Part shown: one piece after another, positions 32,955-43,828 of the stretch
Layout of the letters: each line of letters begins with the position of its first letter
Numbering within the stretch: position 1 is the first letter of the stretch
Source: Astropecten irregularis
Lineage: Eukaryota > Echinodermata > Asteroidea > Paxillosida > Astropectinidae
Assembly: GCA_963971285.1 (NCBI GenBank)
Contig: OZ020254.1
Location: 5,332,001-5,396,000 of the forward strand
DNA: 64,000 nt
Direction of reading: 5' to 3'
The notes under the pieces: model-generated
The model's database searches: none
What the model was told of the DNA's origin: nothing
What the model saw: the letters and a program-made list of their open reading frames with translations, nothing else
Position numbers and translations under genes: made by a program

Positions 32955-34793
32955 TTAACGAGGTGTATTTGTCTCTGAAGGAGGGATGGACCCGGGCGGT
33001 GTACCTGGTTCGTCTTGTCGAGGACTACCAACTGGACTCCGCTGCATTTTTAGCTCTCGACTGGTCAGCGACAGCTGGAAACTGGACGCTATGCTGTTCG
33101 GCGACCGGACTCTCTCTGGGTCCGACGCACCCCTGGTCCGGGTCGGGATGTGAACCGCCTCCTGGGCAACCTCCTCCGGATCGGCACTGTCGGCCTGAAC
33201 GATCTCTCGTATGTCCCAGCTCCCATCGCCCGTCTCTTCGTCGCTGCTCTGCGGGACTGGAGTCAGTGGCGGAGGGTAGCGAGACTTGGTGGGATCGTAC
33301 TTCAGCCTGGGATCCGGATAGAAGCCGTCGTGGAAGTCGACGGCCTTGTCCACGTCGTTCTCCCTCTGCTTGTTACCGATCTGCAGGCGGAGACCTCCCG
33401 ACGTGGCAAACAGGACAGGGACCTGGAAGGAGCGGCCCAGAGTGGACGGGCGACTGCTGGAGGCGTCGCTCGCCCAGGAGGTTCGTCCACCGGGCGTCCT
33501 CAGCATCTCCTGCCTCCCTGAATCAACCGTGTTCTTCCTGTGACAGGCATGCGTGTTTGACAGCTCCTCCCGGACTTCGGGGAAACCTACAAAAACGACG
33601 AGCGGTACCAGCCAGGGGTAACAGAACCGCATCCAGGTGAAGGCGGTCTTGAGAGGAGTCGGGAACATGTTGTCGGCTTCACTTGGGTAGCCAGAGTCAC
33701 TGTACAAGTAGACACTTTGCAGGGCAAGATAGGGACCTTCAAAGAGACACCACAGGACCACTAGAGCCCCGATGACTTTGGCACCTCTGAGTTCGCGCCA
33801 CAACTTGGACCGGCGACCGAGTCTTTTGGCGTAGTTGACTTCCGCGTTGAAGTTCTGCACGGTGGGCTTTTCGTCCACGGCCACCTTGATGATGACAACG
33901 TACATCGAGATGATGACCAACAAGGGCAATATGTAACAGAACACGGAGAAGAACACCAAGTACACGTGCCCTGCTTGGGAGGACACAGAACACAGGTAGC
34001 AGTCTGGTAGATACTCTGCTGGAATAATACCGGCCACGATGACCAGAGTGAAGGCAGTCCCGTGTAGCCACGTGTACCCAGTTACAAGAGTGGCTTTTAA
34101 CCGGTTCATTTTGGCGTAGACATTGGGCCACCGTATGGCCATCAAACGGTCAAGGGCGAGCAGTGATAAGGCCATGATGGTCTGGACGTTCAGCAGGTTC
34201 AGGACGAAGGCACTCAACTGGCACATGAATGTCCCGTATGGCCAAGAGCCGATTGCCGCGGCTCCAAGGATCAGGGGCATGGTCAAGATGCTCTCGCTGA
34301 ACTGGATGGCGCAGATGTTGCTCAAGAAGGAATACATGACCGAAGTCTTCTCCAAGCTTTTGTGAGTAACAGCAATCAGACAGCACACGTTCCCGAGCAG
34401 CGCTAGGCAAATGAACATGGACATGAACACTGCAGCTGCTATCGCCACAATTTGTGTTTCTCCTATTGGTAACGTCGTGGCAGGCTCCCCGGTACTCCAT
34501 TCCGAAGAGGATGTGACCATGGCATTGGTTGCACTGGCGAACATGTCAGTCATATTAGCCAGTGTCTCTGTTTGGTTGAAATCCACAATTGTTGTGGCCT
34601 CCTCTCCGGTGGCCGACATACCAGTCGTGAAATTCAAGCTCGCCGAATCCGAAGAGACCTGGTCGTCCCCGTCGGCCGTTGAAAGACCCATGTAGCCCCA
34701 CGACACGGCAGCGGATACACCGGTGGCATTCCATAACTCCGTGATCATCGGCGTCGCAGTCGTGCCGACGGTGGAGCCTCCGGCGTCCGTCAT
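32955..34793 (-). CDS. Orphan class A (rhodopsin-like) GPCR, intronless, 612 aa
   Basis: Single uninterrupted frame from an ATG at 34793. Residues 1-112 form a Ser/Thr-rich extracellular N-terminus with N-glycosylation sequons at about N22, N54, N73 and N80. The seven TM segments are roughly 114-143, 152-180, 191-220, 234-257, 276-304, 337-362 and 383-404. Class A landmarks are GN in TM1 (N135), C191 in TM3 with ECL2 cysteines (DCYLC), W242 in TM4 and P290 in TM5. The signature motifs are degenerate: TM2 has Q where D2.50 is expected, DRY reads DRL (215-217), no CWxP is seen in TM6, and NPxxY reads VPLVV. The long cytoplasmic tail (405-612) is Ser/Pro-rich and ends SETNTPR. It acts at the plasma membrane; ligand and subfamily are unknown. 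Codons are GC-richer than the flanks. Confidence 0.9.
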   Translation of the reverse strand: MTDAGGSTVGTTATPMITELWNATGVSAAVSWGYMGLSTADGDDQVSSDSASLNFTTGMSATGEEATTIVDFNQTETLANMTDMFASATNAMVTSSSEWSTGEPATTLPIGETQIVAIAAAVFMSMFICLALLGNVCCLIAVTHKSLEKTSVMYSFLSNICAIQFSESILTMPLILGAAAIGSWPYGTFMCQLSAFVLNLLNVQTIMALSLLALDRLMAIRWPNVYAKMNRLKATLVTGYTWLHGTAFTLVIVAGIIPAEYLPDCYLCSVSSQAGHVYLVFFSVFCYILPLLVIISMYVVIIKVAVDEKPTVQNFNAEVNYAKRLGRRSKLWRELRGAKVIGALVVLWCLFEGPYLALQSVYLYSDSGYPSEADNMFPTPLKTAFTWMRFCYPWLVPLVVFVGFPEVREELSNTHACHRKNTVDSGRQEMLRTPGGRTSWASDASSSRPSTLGRSFQVPVLFATSGGLRLQIGNKQRENDVDKAVDFHDGFYPDPRLKYDPTKSRYPPPLTPVPQSSDEETGDGSWDIREIVQADSADPEEVAQEAVHIPTRTRGASDPERVRSPNSIASSFQLSLTSRELKMQRSPVGSPRQDEPGTPPGSIPPSETNTPR

Positions 34794-36222
34794 TTTATTG
34801 ACTGGATTATTTCCTTACCGCCATCAAAATAGTCCTAACCGCCTCAACCGGCCAACCATGGACGGTATGAGCTCAGCAGTTTGTGCCTGGACAAACAATA
34901 ATGGCCACCATTTTTATTTGCAGTCACCGAGTCCTTCAATGCGCAAGACGTTTCACCCTACATTGACGCGACCCATCGGCGGCGTATGTTGAATTTTCTC
35001 ATCACATCTTGTCTGCTAAACCCGTATCTTCTTACGGATGTTTTTCCCAATCAAATCATGGTTATCTGCAGATCGGTGGGACCTGTTTTTCTCCAGCAAC
35101 GAAATGAAAACACGTCTTAATTCTAGCAGGTGCTTTTATGCTATCTACCCACGATAACAATACAATTGAATGCTTACAGTGCATGCAGTGCAAATTTATC
35201 TGCAGGTCGTACGGTGTACGTACCGCATCGTACCTGAGCTAGACAGGAATTTGACCATTGGCGCATGACGGATGCACCTGTTGTGAATCAACGGCTGTTT
35301 CATGCTCGTCGCATATCCGACCATGTTTAGCATCTGGGCACATTATTTTAAGCTTACATCGCATCACCTACTGATGAATAACATTGTACTCTCTGTGAAT
35401 AGTCACGTATAAAACAATAATTTTCTCGATTTGATTTTTGTGGGGATAATTCTGATAAGGAATTTGACCTATGTCAACTACTTTCAAGAGGGCGCTGTTC
35501 ATATTTAGCAGGATGACATTAAGACAAATTAATGTTATTAAACTCTTTATGTCCATTTTTGTCGTGTTAATTAGATTTTAGCTTAGAGACATGATCGCCA
35601 CACTCGATATTATATTCAAGTTGATGCTTTTTTATACTTAAAGATTAATAGAATGAGAACATTTTACTAACTTCTCCAAAACAGAAAGTTTTGCAGTTAC
35701 TGTTGCCTGCATGGGGGCGCTATTTATGCCACGACAAGGCAGACACGTGAAATAAACTGCACGTAAAATAATTGACAAATCACACAAAATATAGGCATTA
35801 TTAATTTCAATTCCAGAGGTTCATGTTTCGGTTTAATTTTAATTCACTTTTACAGGAAAAATGAAAGATTCCTGATTGAAACATAAACACTCAAATTAAT
35901 TCATTTAATAGGCCAGGTACAAATTCCTACTGTCGGCAATTATAATATATCATTTAACAAACTATTTTGTGTATTCATCTTGATACGAATTACAGTTTTA
36001 CAGACATAAATAGTAATAACATTCACATCAAAGTTATCTGGGAAGATAATCATCTTTTTAAGTACAGAAGTAAATAACACGACCGCCCCTATGTGGGTGT
36101 GTCGCCCTACATTGTTTACTTTAGCATAAAATAAAGTGAATCAATAATTAAATCTAAATCCAAATGTAACATAATCCCAACCATTTTAATATATTACATT
36201 AATACATTTTCGTTATCAATTT

Positions 36223-36511
36223 AAAGGTACTTTGGCTTTTGTCAAAGAAATGCAGCACAAATATCAAGGGAGAAGATACAGTAACAGTCATCTGTGAAAA
36301 ATTCAGTCCCATACGGTGCCCACTTTATGAGAAAACAGTGAGAATGCCCTCGGTATTTTTAAAATCTTTTCACCGTTATATTTGATCTTTAAAATTTGGT
36401 TATGTAACGGTATGTTTCTACCATTACCACCTTTATACCCTGTAAGTTATAGGTAAATCTGTGAAGATTTCTTTTTCGGTATTCTACCAAAGTAAGAAAG
36501 TACCTTTAGGA
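36223..36511 (+). repeat. MITE family A copy, ends partly lost
   Basis: TTTAAAGGTACTTTGGC lacks the usual AATATCAT segment. The interior GTAACAGTCATCTGTGAAAA and CATACGGTGCCCACTTT, and the right end TACCAAAGTAAGAAAGTACC, identify the family. Confidence 0.75.
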
Positions 36512-36744
36512 AACCCTGAATTTTGTCCATTCATCTTGATAAGAATTACTTTTTTACAGACATGAACAGACTAACATTATTCACATCATCAAAGGGCCGG
36601 AACCTTCCCCGGCCAAGGTACGTGCAGCTGTCAGTTCACACTAAGTACAGATGTACTTTACACGACCGCCCATAATGTGGTGTGTCACCCTAACTTGTTT
36701 ACAGGAAATAAAAGTGAATCAATAGTGAAATCTAAATCTTTGGG

Positions 36745-36905
36745 TCAGGAGGGCCTGATGCGTTTCGATCCGAGCAGGATCTTTATCGAAGGAAAAAAGA
36801 TCCTGCTAGGATCGAAACGCGTAAGGCCCTCCTAACTCTAAGCATTTTATAAATTTCAGGTCATTATTTTGGCTGATGAGCAGTTTGCAGCAGTTTATTA
36901 ATTGT
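36745..36905. repeat. Repeat family D with internal palindrome
   Basis: AGGAGGGCCTGATGCGTTTC and GAAACGCGTAAGGCCCTCCT are inverted around paired AGCAGGATCTT / AAGATCCTGCT. The tail TTTCAGGTCATTATTTTGG then TGATGAGCAGTTTGCAGCAG is shared with the other copies. Confidence 0.8.
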
Positions 36906-37100
36906 ATTGAAATCTAAATCTAACATCTCGACTATAAATTTATTCCATTATATTACATTACATGAATACATTTTCGTTATTAAATTGAACAGAGATATAA
37001 TTATAAGATTGGGAATGTCGAAACAATACCCACATCAAACATCAAGTAACCACAAAGGAAACTAACTGAGTTTTGAGTCATTGAAAAAAGAAAGAAAAAA

Positions 37101-37283
37101 GTATTTGCCAAATAACGATGTCATTGAATGGTGAACATTGAAAAAAGTGACTGGAGCGGGATTCGAACCAGAGATCTCCGGAATACCGTATCGGCTCGGC
37201 ATTCCAGAGGTCGCTGGTTCGAATCCCACACCAGTCAATTTGTCTTTGTTCACCTTTCAATGACATCGTTATTTGGCAAATAC
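37101..37283. repeat. Fold-back element with B boxes on both strands
   Basis: The arms GTATTTGCCAAATAACGATG and CATCGTTATTTGGCAAATAC are perfect complements over 20 bp and continue through TCATTGAATGGTGAACA. The inner halves hold GGGATTCGAACC and GGTTCGAATCCC, mirror-image pol III B boxes, around a CGGCTCGGCATTCC loop. No complete tRNA cloverleaf can be drawn. Confidence 0.8.
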
Positions 37284-37317
37284 TGAGGCTTGGGCCACCA
37301 CGTCCTAAGTATAATTA

Positions 37318-37446
37318 AGGGTCCGTTCCACACGAGGCAATTTCAAGAACTTGAAAGGGCATAGCCAGGCCTACTAAAAAGTGCATACGGTGTAGTTGGC
37401 TACCTACAAGTTGCCTGTACAAGTTGCCTTGTGTGACAAGGCCCTA
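37318..37446. repeat. Short MITE (CGTTCCACACGAGGC...)
   Basis: GGGTCCGTTCCACACGAGGC and TTGCCTTGTGTGACAAGGCC are imperfect inverted ends. CAATTTCAAGAACTTG and CAAGTTGCCTGTACAAGTTG lie inside. Confidence 0.5.
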
Positions 37447-37794
37447 ACGCGCTAAATACTGTTTATATAAATGTAGAAATATATAGGTAGTATTTAGTTT
37501 CTATAATTTAAATATTGTCACCATTGCGCCGAGATTTCGGTCAAGGTTTGAACGTGTGTCTTTGTGTTGATTCAAAATCCTTCTGCTTACTGTCCGAGCA
37601 AGGACTTATTTGTGGTATTTCACCCAAACAATGCGCACTAAGAGTTGTACAGAAATCATTATTGCCCTGAATATTTTACCTATGATATTCGACACACATA
37701 ATTCAGATCGTAAGAGACACCAGATTAGATTCTTGCCATCCACAAACTGCACTCCGGCATTCCGCCTCCCGACGAAGGTACGGTGTCCTGACGT

Positions 37795-39424
37795 CTATAT
37801 CTGTGCCGGCAATGTTTGTGAAACCAGTATGAAATACGTCATAATGACCCCGCCGATCTGTATAGCAAAACAAGAGAAAATAATATGATGAATATTGATT
37901 GATATTTTGGGCTTAGGCTCCGCCATCTAAAAGCTGACAATACAGCTTGTGTTTTTCCCTGAGTTTGAAGCTCCGTTTTATTATTCGAAACAGAGTATCT
38001 ATTTCGAAACCGTGCCCCAAACGTCAATTTTGATACCTGTTACTTTAAAATGGATGTAGGAAAATAGAGCCGAAGCCGGACCCAGAGCCAAGGTTTCGTA
38101 AAGGCCCCTAATATTCAAACCGTTATTTCGGTTGCTAGACGACTTGCAGCAGCTTTTTATTTGTATTTCATTTCTTTAACTTGAAGGTGTATTTCTTACT
38201 CGTGATTGGCAATACATAAAGATCTAACTTAATCAATACTAGGACCTTACCGTAACCAGAAAGTCCCTTGTCAAAGGTAAAAAGCGCCAAATAGTCACTG
38301 CAATGGGCGAGCCGTTGAGTTTGGCCAAAAACAACGTCATCTGAAAGTAAAAAAACAAACAAACATGTTGTCACGTTTCATCTCAAAAATTGAATAGATG
38401 TGTAAATAAAATAACAATGCATAAACGGTATCGCTTCATCAGTAGGAAATTACCTGCAGGGACGTGACGCCATCTTATTCTCCCACTCCGATATATCGTG
38501 TACATAATCCACTGCCATATGAGCCTAGCAAAAACAAAAATAAGGCAAATAATTATGTAATGAAAATTGAATGAAGTTGAAGATTTATTCAGTTTGTCAA
38601 GTTGTAAGCCAACGCAGGGGAAAAGGCAGTAGACCCAGTAACAGGGGCGCTGAAGGCTCCCTTTTTATTTTGGGGGTTGACGGTCGATCTAGCGCCCAAG
38701 GGAATGCCATACATTTTGTACACGGAAAAAATGTAGGCCTACTTCACGGTAATTGTGCCGAAAAAGGTCCCCAAATGACAACAAAGACATTACAAATTGG
38801 CTCGAAAATCAATCCATCTTTTCTCTGAATGTGAGGGATGCCAACTGAGACGATGTTTTCCGACGAAAAACCAGACGATCATTTAGAGTTTTTTCAGGAG
38901 CGTCCGCCATCTTGGCGTGGCTCTCCACCAATTACAAACAAGCATGAAGTCACGTGTGTGTGGCGGTGAACCACATACTGGTTTGTCGGTTATTGGCTAA
39001 GACGTGATTCAGTGAAGACACGGTTGATGCGATACCAACATACATTTTGTCTTGCTTGACTTCAGTCTCGGATTGAACTGTTTGAGAGAAAAAATGAAAC
39101 GAAAAACTGAGGAAATGGGCACCTGTTCATGTAACTTGCTAGGGAACCAGCACACAGCGGCAAAGACAACAACGCACTCAAACAGCCAGATTCCACTGGT
39201 TACCGTGTATCCCGTGGACGAGTTCCCGCCGATCACAATGACCTGGTAGATTAAAAAGCAGATTTGGAAGATGGAGGCAGCAGTCGTCAATCCGAGGTAG
39301 AAGGAGAACATATCGTCCACGAAGAGAACTCCCCTGCAAGAATATGACAGTAATTAGCTGTGGGAATTGGAATACTAAGGCCTACCCACGTTTCTATGCT
39401 TCGAGTAAAACTTTGAAAAGTCAG

Positions 39425-39457
<33 letters not shown>

Positions 39458-40872
39458 CGTTTGGGCAATGAGCTAGTCCCTCCCTTTCTCGTCTCGTCTA
39501 TCCCTATTCCCATTCCCACATCCCTGTCCCCTACTGCATCCTTCTATTTCTTCGGTACAATGCAGAGCAGATACTGGGATTTCTGGTGTTAGCTAATACG
39601 GTAAATTATGCGAGACATGACAATGAATAAAAGTATTAAGATATAAAGCAGCATGATTATGAAGCTTGCCAAAAAGTATGAAAACGGGTTTCATCCATTT
39701 TTAATTGCAAATTGTCTGCAAGACTTTGACTGTCTTTGACACCGCTGAAACTGTTTAGGTATAAACGTTTTGTATCAAGAGAAACGAATAGTTTAATTTG
39801 TATGTATAATGTATACTTACTTGGACAAGCGCTGATGCTGCTCCCTGATGTCTTGAAGATCTCCTTGCAGTTTCCCGGTCGCGGAGATTCTTTTCTTGAA
39901 GATGGAGTTGATCGAAGCGAACTGCTTTGAAATGATCCAGCACAGCAGGCAGAAAACACAGTCGGCATTAAACTGAACGACCAAGGAGAGGCATAGCATG
40001 ATATACGAGACAGCTGGTGCACTTGATCCCGTAATACCAAGTATGAATTTCATTTGATTTCGCAGTTCCTCAATAGGTCCGGATGTTATAAAGGCTGCCA
40101 TAGACATGGTGAACACGGCTGCTGCAATTGGGATAGCCAGGCAGATGATGACAGCGCGACGGAGCAATCGGCGGCTGATAACGGCATCAGAATGGACGAT
40201 AGTCCCCTGGTCAACCAACTTACACAACTCCTTTTGCAGGTGATCCATTAACCCTGGAAAAGCTTGCGGCGAGAACGCGCACAAATAGAACCAGTAAGAC
40301 ATACAGATGGCATTCTTTAAGTAGTAACTGAAAAGTGAAATGCTCGGCGCGATCTCAGCAGTGTCGACCATCAGTAGATACATGAAGCTGCTGATAACGC
40401 TAGACCAGACAGCGGCATTGATGAGAAGGCTATACCAGCGACGCCAATTGAGCATCCTGCCTAACCAGGATTTTGCAGGGTTACTGGGCGAATGATACAG
40501 GCCTACAATAGCCAGGATGGTCAGTAGCGGACGGAGCTCTCTCGCTAGATCCGGTGCTTCCTTTTCTTCCCGAATTTTGCCGTAACTTTCAGAGTGTGCC
40601 TCTAACTCTCGACTCTTCCCAAGCCCAGAACTCGGCCGAATATTCCCGGTAGTACTACTAGCTGTCGTATCGTCTGCCTCAGTCATGCAGGTTGTGTCAT
40701 GAGTTATCTGCTCATCAAAGTTGATAGCCTCAAACGGATGAAGACTCATTTTGACTGGTGTTTCGTTTGATCGTCCTCTTTTTGGTTGCCAAGATTTTCC
40801 TTGCAGAGTTTCAATGGCAGTAAGGAACCCACTTTGTCGCGACGATGATATAAATACAAACCTCACAATCAT
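37795..40872 (-). CDS. Gustatory-receptor-like (Grl) 7TM protein, five exons
   Basis: Exons on the minus strand: 39821-40872, 39123-39333, 38454-38524, 38251-38340, 37795-37857, all GT-AG. The first Met has an in-frame stop upstream; a later Met (about 40749) is possible. Product about 495 residues: a long polar N-terminus, LRPLLTILAIVGLYH, then hydrophobic segments in exon 1 (four), exon 2 (two) and the exon 4/5 junction (one), seven in all as in the insect chemoreceptor superfamily. Exon 4 reads MTLFLAKLNGSPIAVTIWRF then LPLTRDFLVT, and exon 5 reads IGGVIMTYFILVSQTLPAQI-stop, matching the TYhhhhhQF TM7 signature with the final F replaced by T. These proteins form ligand-gated cation channels in insects; the role in deuterostomes is unclear. 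Exon 3 (71 nt) does not join exon 4 in the expected frame. Intron 4 carries a family B MITE. Confidence 0.8.
37907..38111. repeat. MITE family B copy in Grl intron 4
   Basis: GGCTTAGGCTCCGCCATC and the right end CAAGGTTTCGTAAAGGCCCC are related to the family ends. An internal CCGAAGCCGGACCCAGAGCC block corresponds to the family's inner arm. Internally rearranged. Confidence 0.55.
39424..39457. repeat. (GTT)n microsatellite in Grl intron 1
   Basis: About eleven uninterrupted GTT units. Confidence 0.95.
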
Positions 40873-43828
40873 TCCCTCTGCCTTGGTGTGAACACTTAAT
40901 ACCGTACCTGTGAAGCTGCTCGATGATAATTAACACTAAGTGCCTTGACCAAACAAAGACAAATGCCAGTTCCAATCCAACGCGACAATCCCAATAGATT
41001 CATTGCATTAATTGTCCGCATTTCTTTTATGGGTCTTATCCGATCCGAAGCGCAACAATTCGGGAACACATGAAACAGAACAATATAATAATACAGAATA
41101 ATAATTGTTGCAGGGAACAATTGATTTATAAAATCATATTGGGCATGTACAAAAAATGCCTAAACTGAAATCTCTTCAATAAAATTAATCTACTTTGGTG
41201 GAAATGGGTCTCATTTAAGTACATTAATCTCACAGTTTCAGACGTCCACGCTTTTGAAACCTGTGGCGCTGTTTTATGGACATTTCCAAGATATGCCGCA
41301 TAGTATTCGAGTGACAAATTAAAATTTGAATAACTAGCATTGTAGGCACCATTACCTTCTTGAATTTGTCAACAGGCATTTGACCAGAAAAAGACTTGTA
41401 AAAATTGTCGAAATATCTTGGAAAAACCCTTGACGATAATCCTGTGTCAATTTGTTTTAATGGAAAGCCTTTGCGCTACTTGTAGTCTAATGGATATTTG
41501 GTTATCTTCATTTAATCCATAATACAAACTGGCCTAAGTATAGGTGAAGTATTATGAGACGATAGACATTATTTTAAGTATGACCTCTGACCTCTGACGT
41601 ATGAGTTGCCATTAAAGAGGATGTTCAACACTAAAAATACCCTCGCTTTATTTGTTGGAACTATAATCCTTAAATTACTTGACATAAGAAAACAATATTT
41701 ATCTTACACTGAGCACATAGAGAGTCTTTTTTCACTGTTTTCTCAAAAAGTGGGCATCGTATGGGACTGAAATTTTCACAGATGAGTGTTGCTGTATCTC
41801 CCTTGATATTTTTGCCCATACATCTGCATTTCTTTGACAAAAACAAAAAGTATATGATATTACCTTTAAGTAAAATACTGCCCTCAGATTCATGTACGTA
41901 AATTTATATCATTGCAATTAGTATTTCAGACTGATTTGCGAAGCCATGGTTAAGCCCATTGAATGCTACCATCAGAGTAACATCACTGGTCTCATCAATC
42001 AATTATGACCATCTTCGCTATTAAATACATAATAACATAATTCATCTAGATTTATTTCGCCCGCCATTTTGCGGCAATTATTTTGTGATTACTCGGAAAT
42101 CAGACAATTACTGTACAATGCATGCCGCTAAAACACAGATTCCGGACGATCAGCTATATAGATGATAAGAAAAATAAATAAAACGCTTTGGTAACTTCAT
42201 TTCGTTGACGAACACACATCAGCTTCTGCACGGTCTATTGCATTTTCTAATAATCCTGGGAACAAAGTAGTGAGATTTGAATTGGAGAAAAGCAGAAGAA
42301 TAATGTCCAAACATCTACGTGTACATTGTGGCCGAGAGAGGGCGCAATAAACTGGCTCAGTGATTTACGATATATATGTTTCAGCAAAAACGGACTACAA
42401 AAATTTGATCGGAAGAAGCTTTCAAATTGAATAAGTTCCTTTCGCACAATTAAATGAAAAATGAAAGTGTGGCTTTAAGTGCTGGGCGTTTTCCAGGCTC
42501 CAACCTTTGCCAGCCTGGTAGAATTTGAGCTTTGTTGACACTCACAAAAATGTGCTCCTTCACAACAAGGTGAAAATAGAGCTACCATAGGCTTGGATTT
42601 ATCCAATAGTGCAAAGGACCGGTAAAAGGGTTTTGTTTATAAGACATCCCATAATAGGCTCATTAAAATTAAAGCTTTTATAAAAAATAGGTTGCGGGTA
42701 AACATAAGAATACTTGGACCTATTTAACAGTTTCAACCCTTAATAGGGGAAATCATTAATTTGCATGGAAATTTTACAGTAATTCACGAAGCGGCTTCCA
42801 TTCGAGCATAGCGCCCTCACTCGGCAAAAACACAAATCAAAATGTACATTATCTCATTTTGAAAGTAATTTTGGAAACATCGGATCTTGACACTTTACAT
42901 ACACGCGTGCATGTACATGAAATGTACAACTGTACAATGTACACATTTTCTTCCATGTATATGTCATGTTCAATTCTATATAATTATTTTTGTAATTCAA
43001 AGAAATCTTTAAATGCAAAGAAACTGAGCAAACAGAATAATGTTGCTAAAGAATATTAAATGATTGCTCAAATGTTGCTCAACTAGATAAGGAACGTTGG
43101 TTCTTTGGCTTTTTAATCAATATTAATTTTCCCCGATCTTCTGACATCCATATACATGTATGTACCTCTCATTTGACTTGTCTGAGGTTTTGTCAATGGA
43201 GAATATTATAAGAAAAAAAGAAGAAAAAAAAAAAGAAATAAATACATAGCCATCACACAAAGTTTCTTCTTGGCATACATGAATGCATTTGCTTTGTTTT
43301 ATTATTAAAACCAAAGTGTGTACGATGTATACTGATATAAAGTTAAGATTTATAAAAAGATATGATGAGTAATAAAATGATGAAAAATTGAAAAAACAAA
43401 AACAAAAACCTAAAACAAAACACAGATCATAATGATCGTAATAATTGAATAATTAAGTTACGGTTAGTATATCCAGCAGAGTAAACATAAGATTGTTATT
43501 CAAGCAGATATAATGATGAAAGGTGATAATATTTGAAACGTACTCGTGCGTTTGAGAAGCTTAAGGATATTCTTTTGAAACAAAATGCAACAGGAAACTT
43601 GGGAATCATCAAAGTTTCACAACTGAAGAAGATGGTTTAAACTACCCGCGTAGCTATATCTACACAATAAAAAGCGCAAGTTAACAAAAGCGTTATCCTT
43701 TGACACAGCAGTTGACTGCTTCAGACCACACGCAGATAGGGAAGATAAAATACAGGGTCGTAATACCACTACATGTACTCTGGTATTAAAACTAAAATCA
43801 TCACCATCTTCAAAAACGAGGAGGAATG
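40873..43828. other. Intergenic spacer upstream of Grl and downstream of the first LDLa gene
   Basis: AT-rich with no ORF carrying a recognisable domain. A partial family A copy lies at 41720-41872 (minus orientation, ending GATATTACCTTTAA). A purine/A-rich tract lies at 43208-43242. Nothing else was recognised. Confidence 0.55.
41720..41872 (-). repeat. MITE family A fragment
   Basis: TTCACTGTTTTCTCAAAAAG, CAGATGAGTGTTGCTGTATC and ATGATATTACCTTTAA correspond to the left half of the family in reverse orientation. Confidence 0.7.

Larger units (their letters stand above)
34794..37794. other. Intergenic spacer between GPCR and Grl genes
   Basis: It contains the presumed upstream region of the GPCR, a family A MITE (36223-36511), a family D repeat (36745-36905), the B-box fold-back (37101-37283) and a short MITE (37318-37446). 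The GC-rich 34800-35000 stretch may be GPCR 5'UTR. Nothing else was recognised. Confidence 0.55.

Noticed and set aside
32963-33640. 225-codon plus-strand open frame
   Set aside because: It is the antisense shadow of the GC-rich GPCR tail; no family-like sequence and biased Arg/Pro/Ser composition.
37160-37250. Possible tRNA gene
   Set aside because: Only T-arm/B-box-like GGTTCGAATCCC is present, on both strands of a palindrome; no A box or acceptor/anticodon stems form a cloverleaf.
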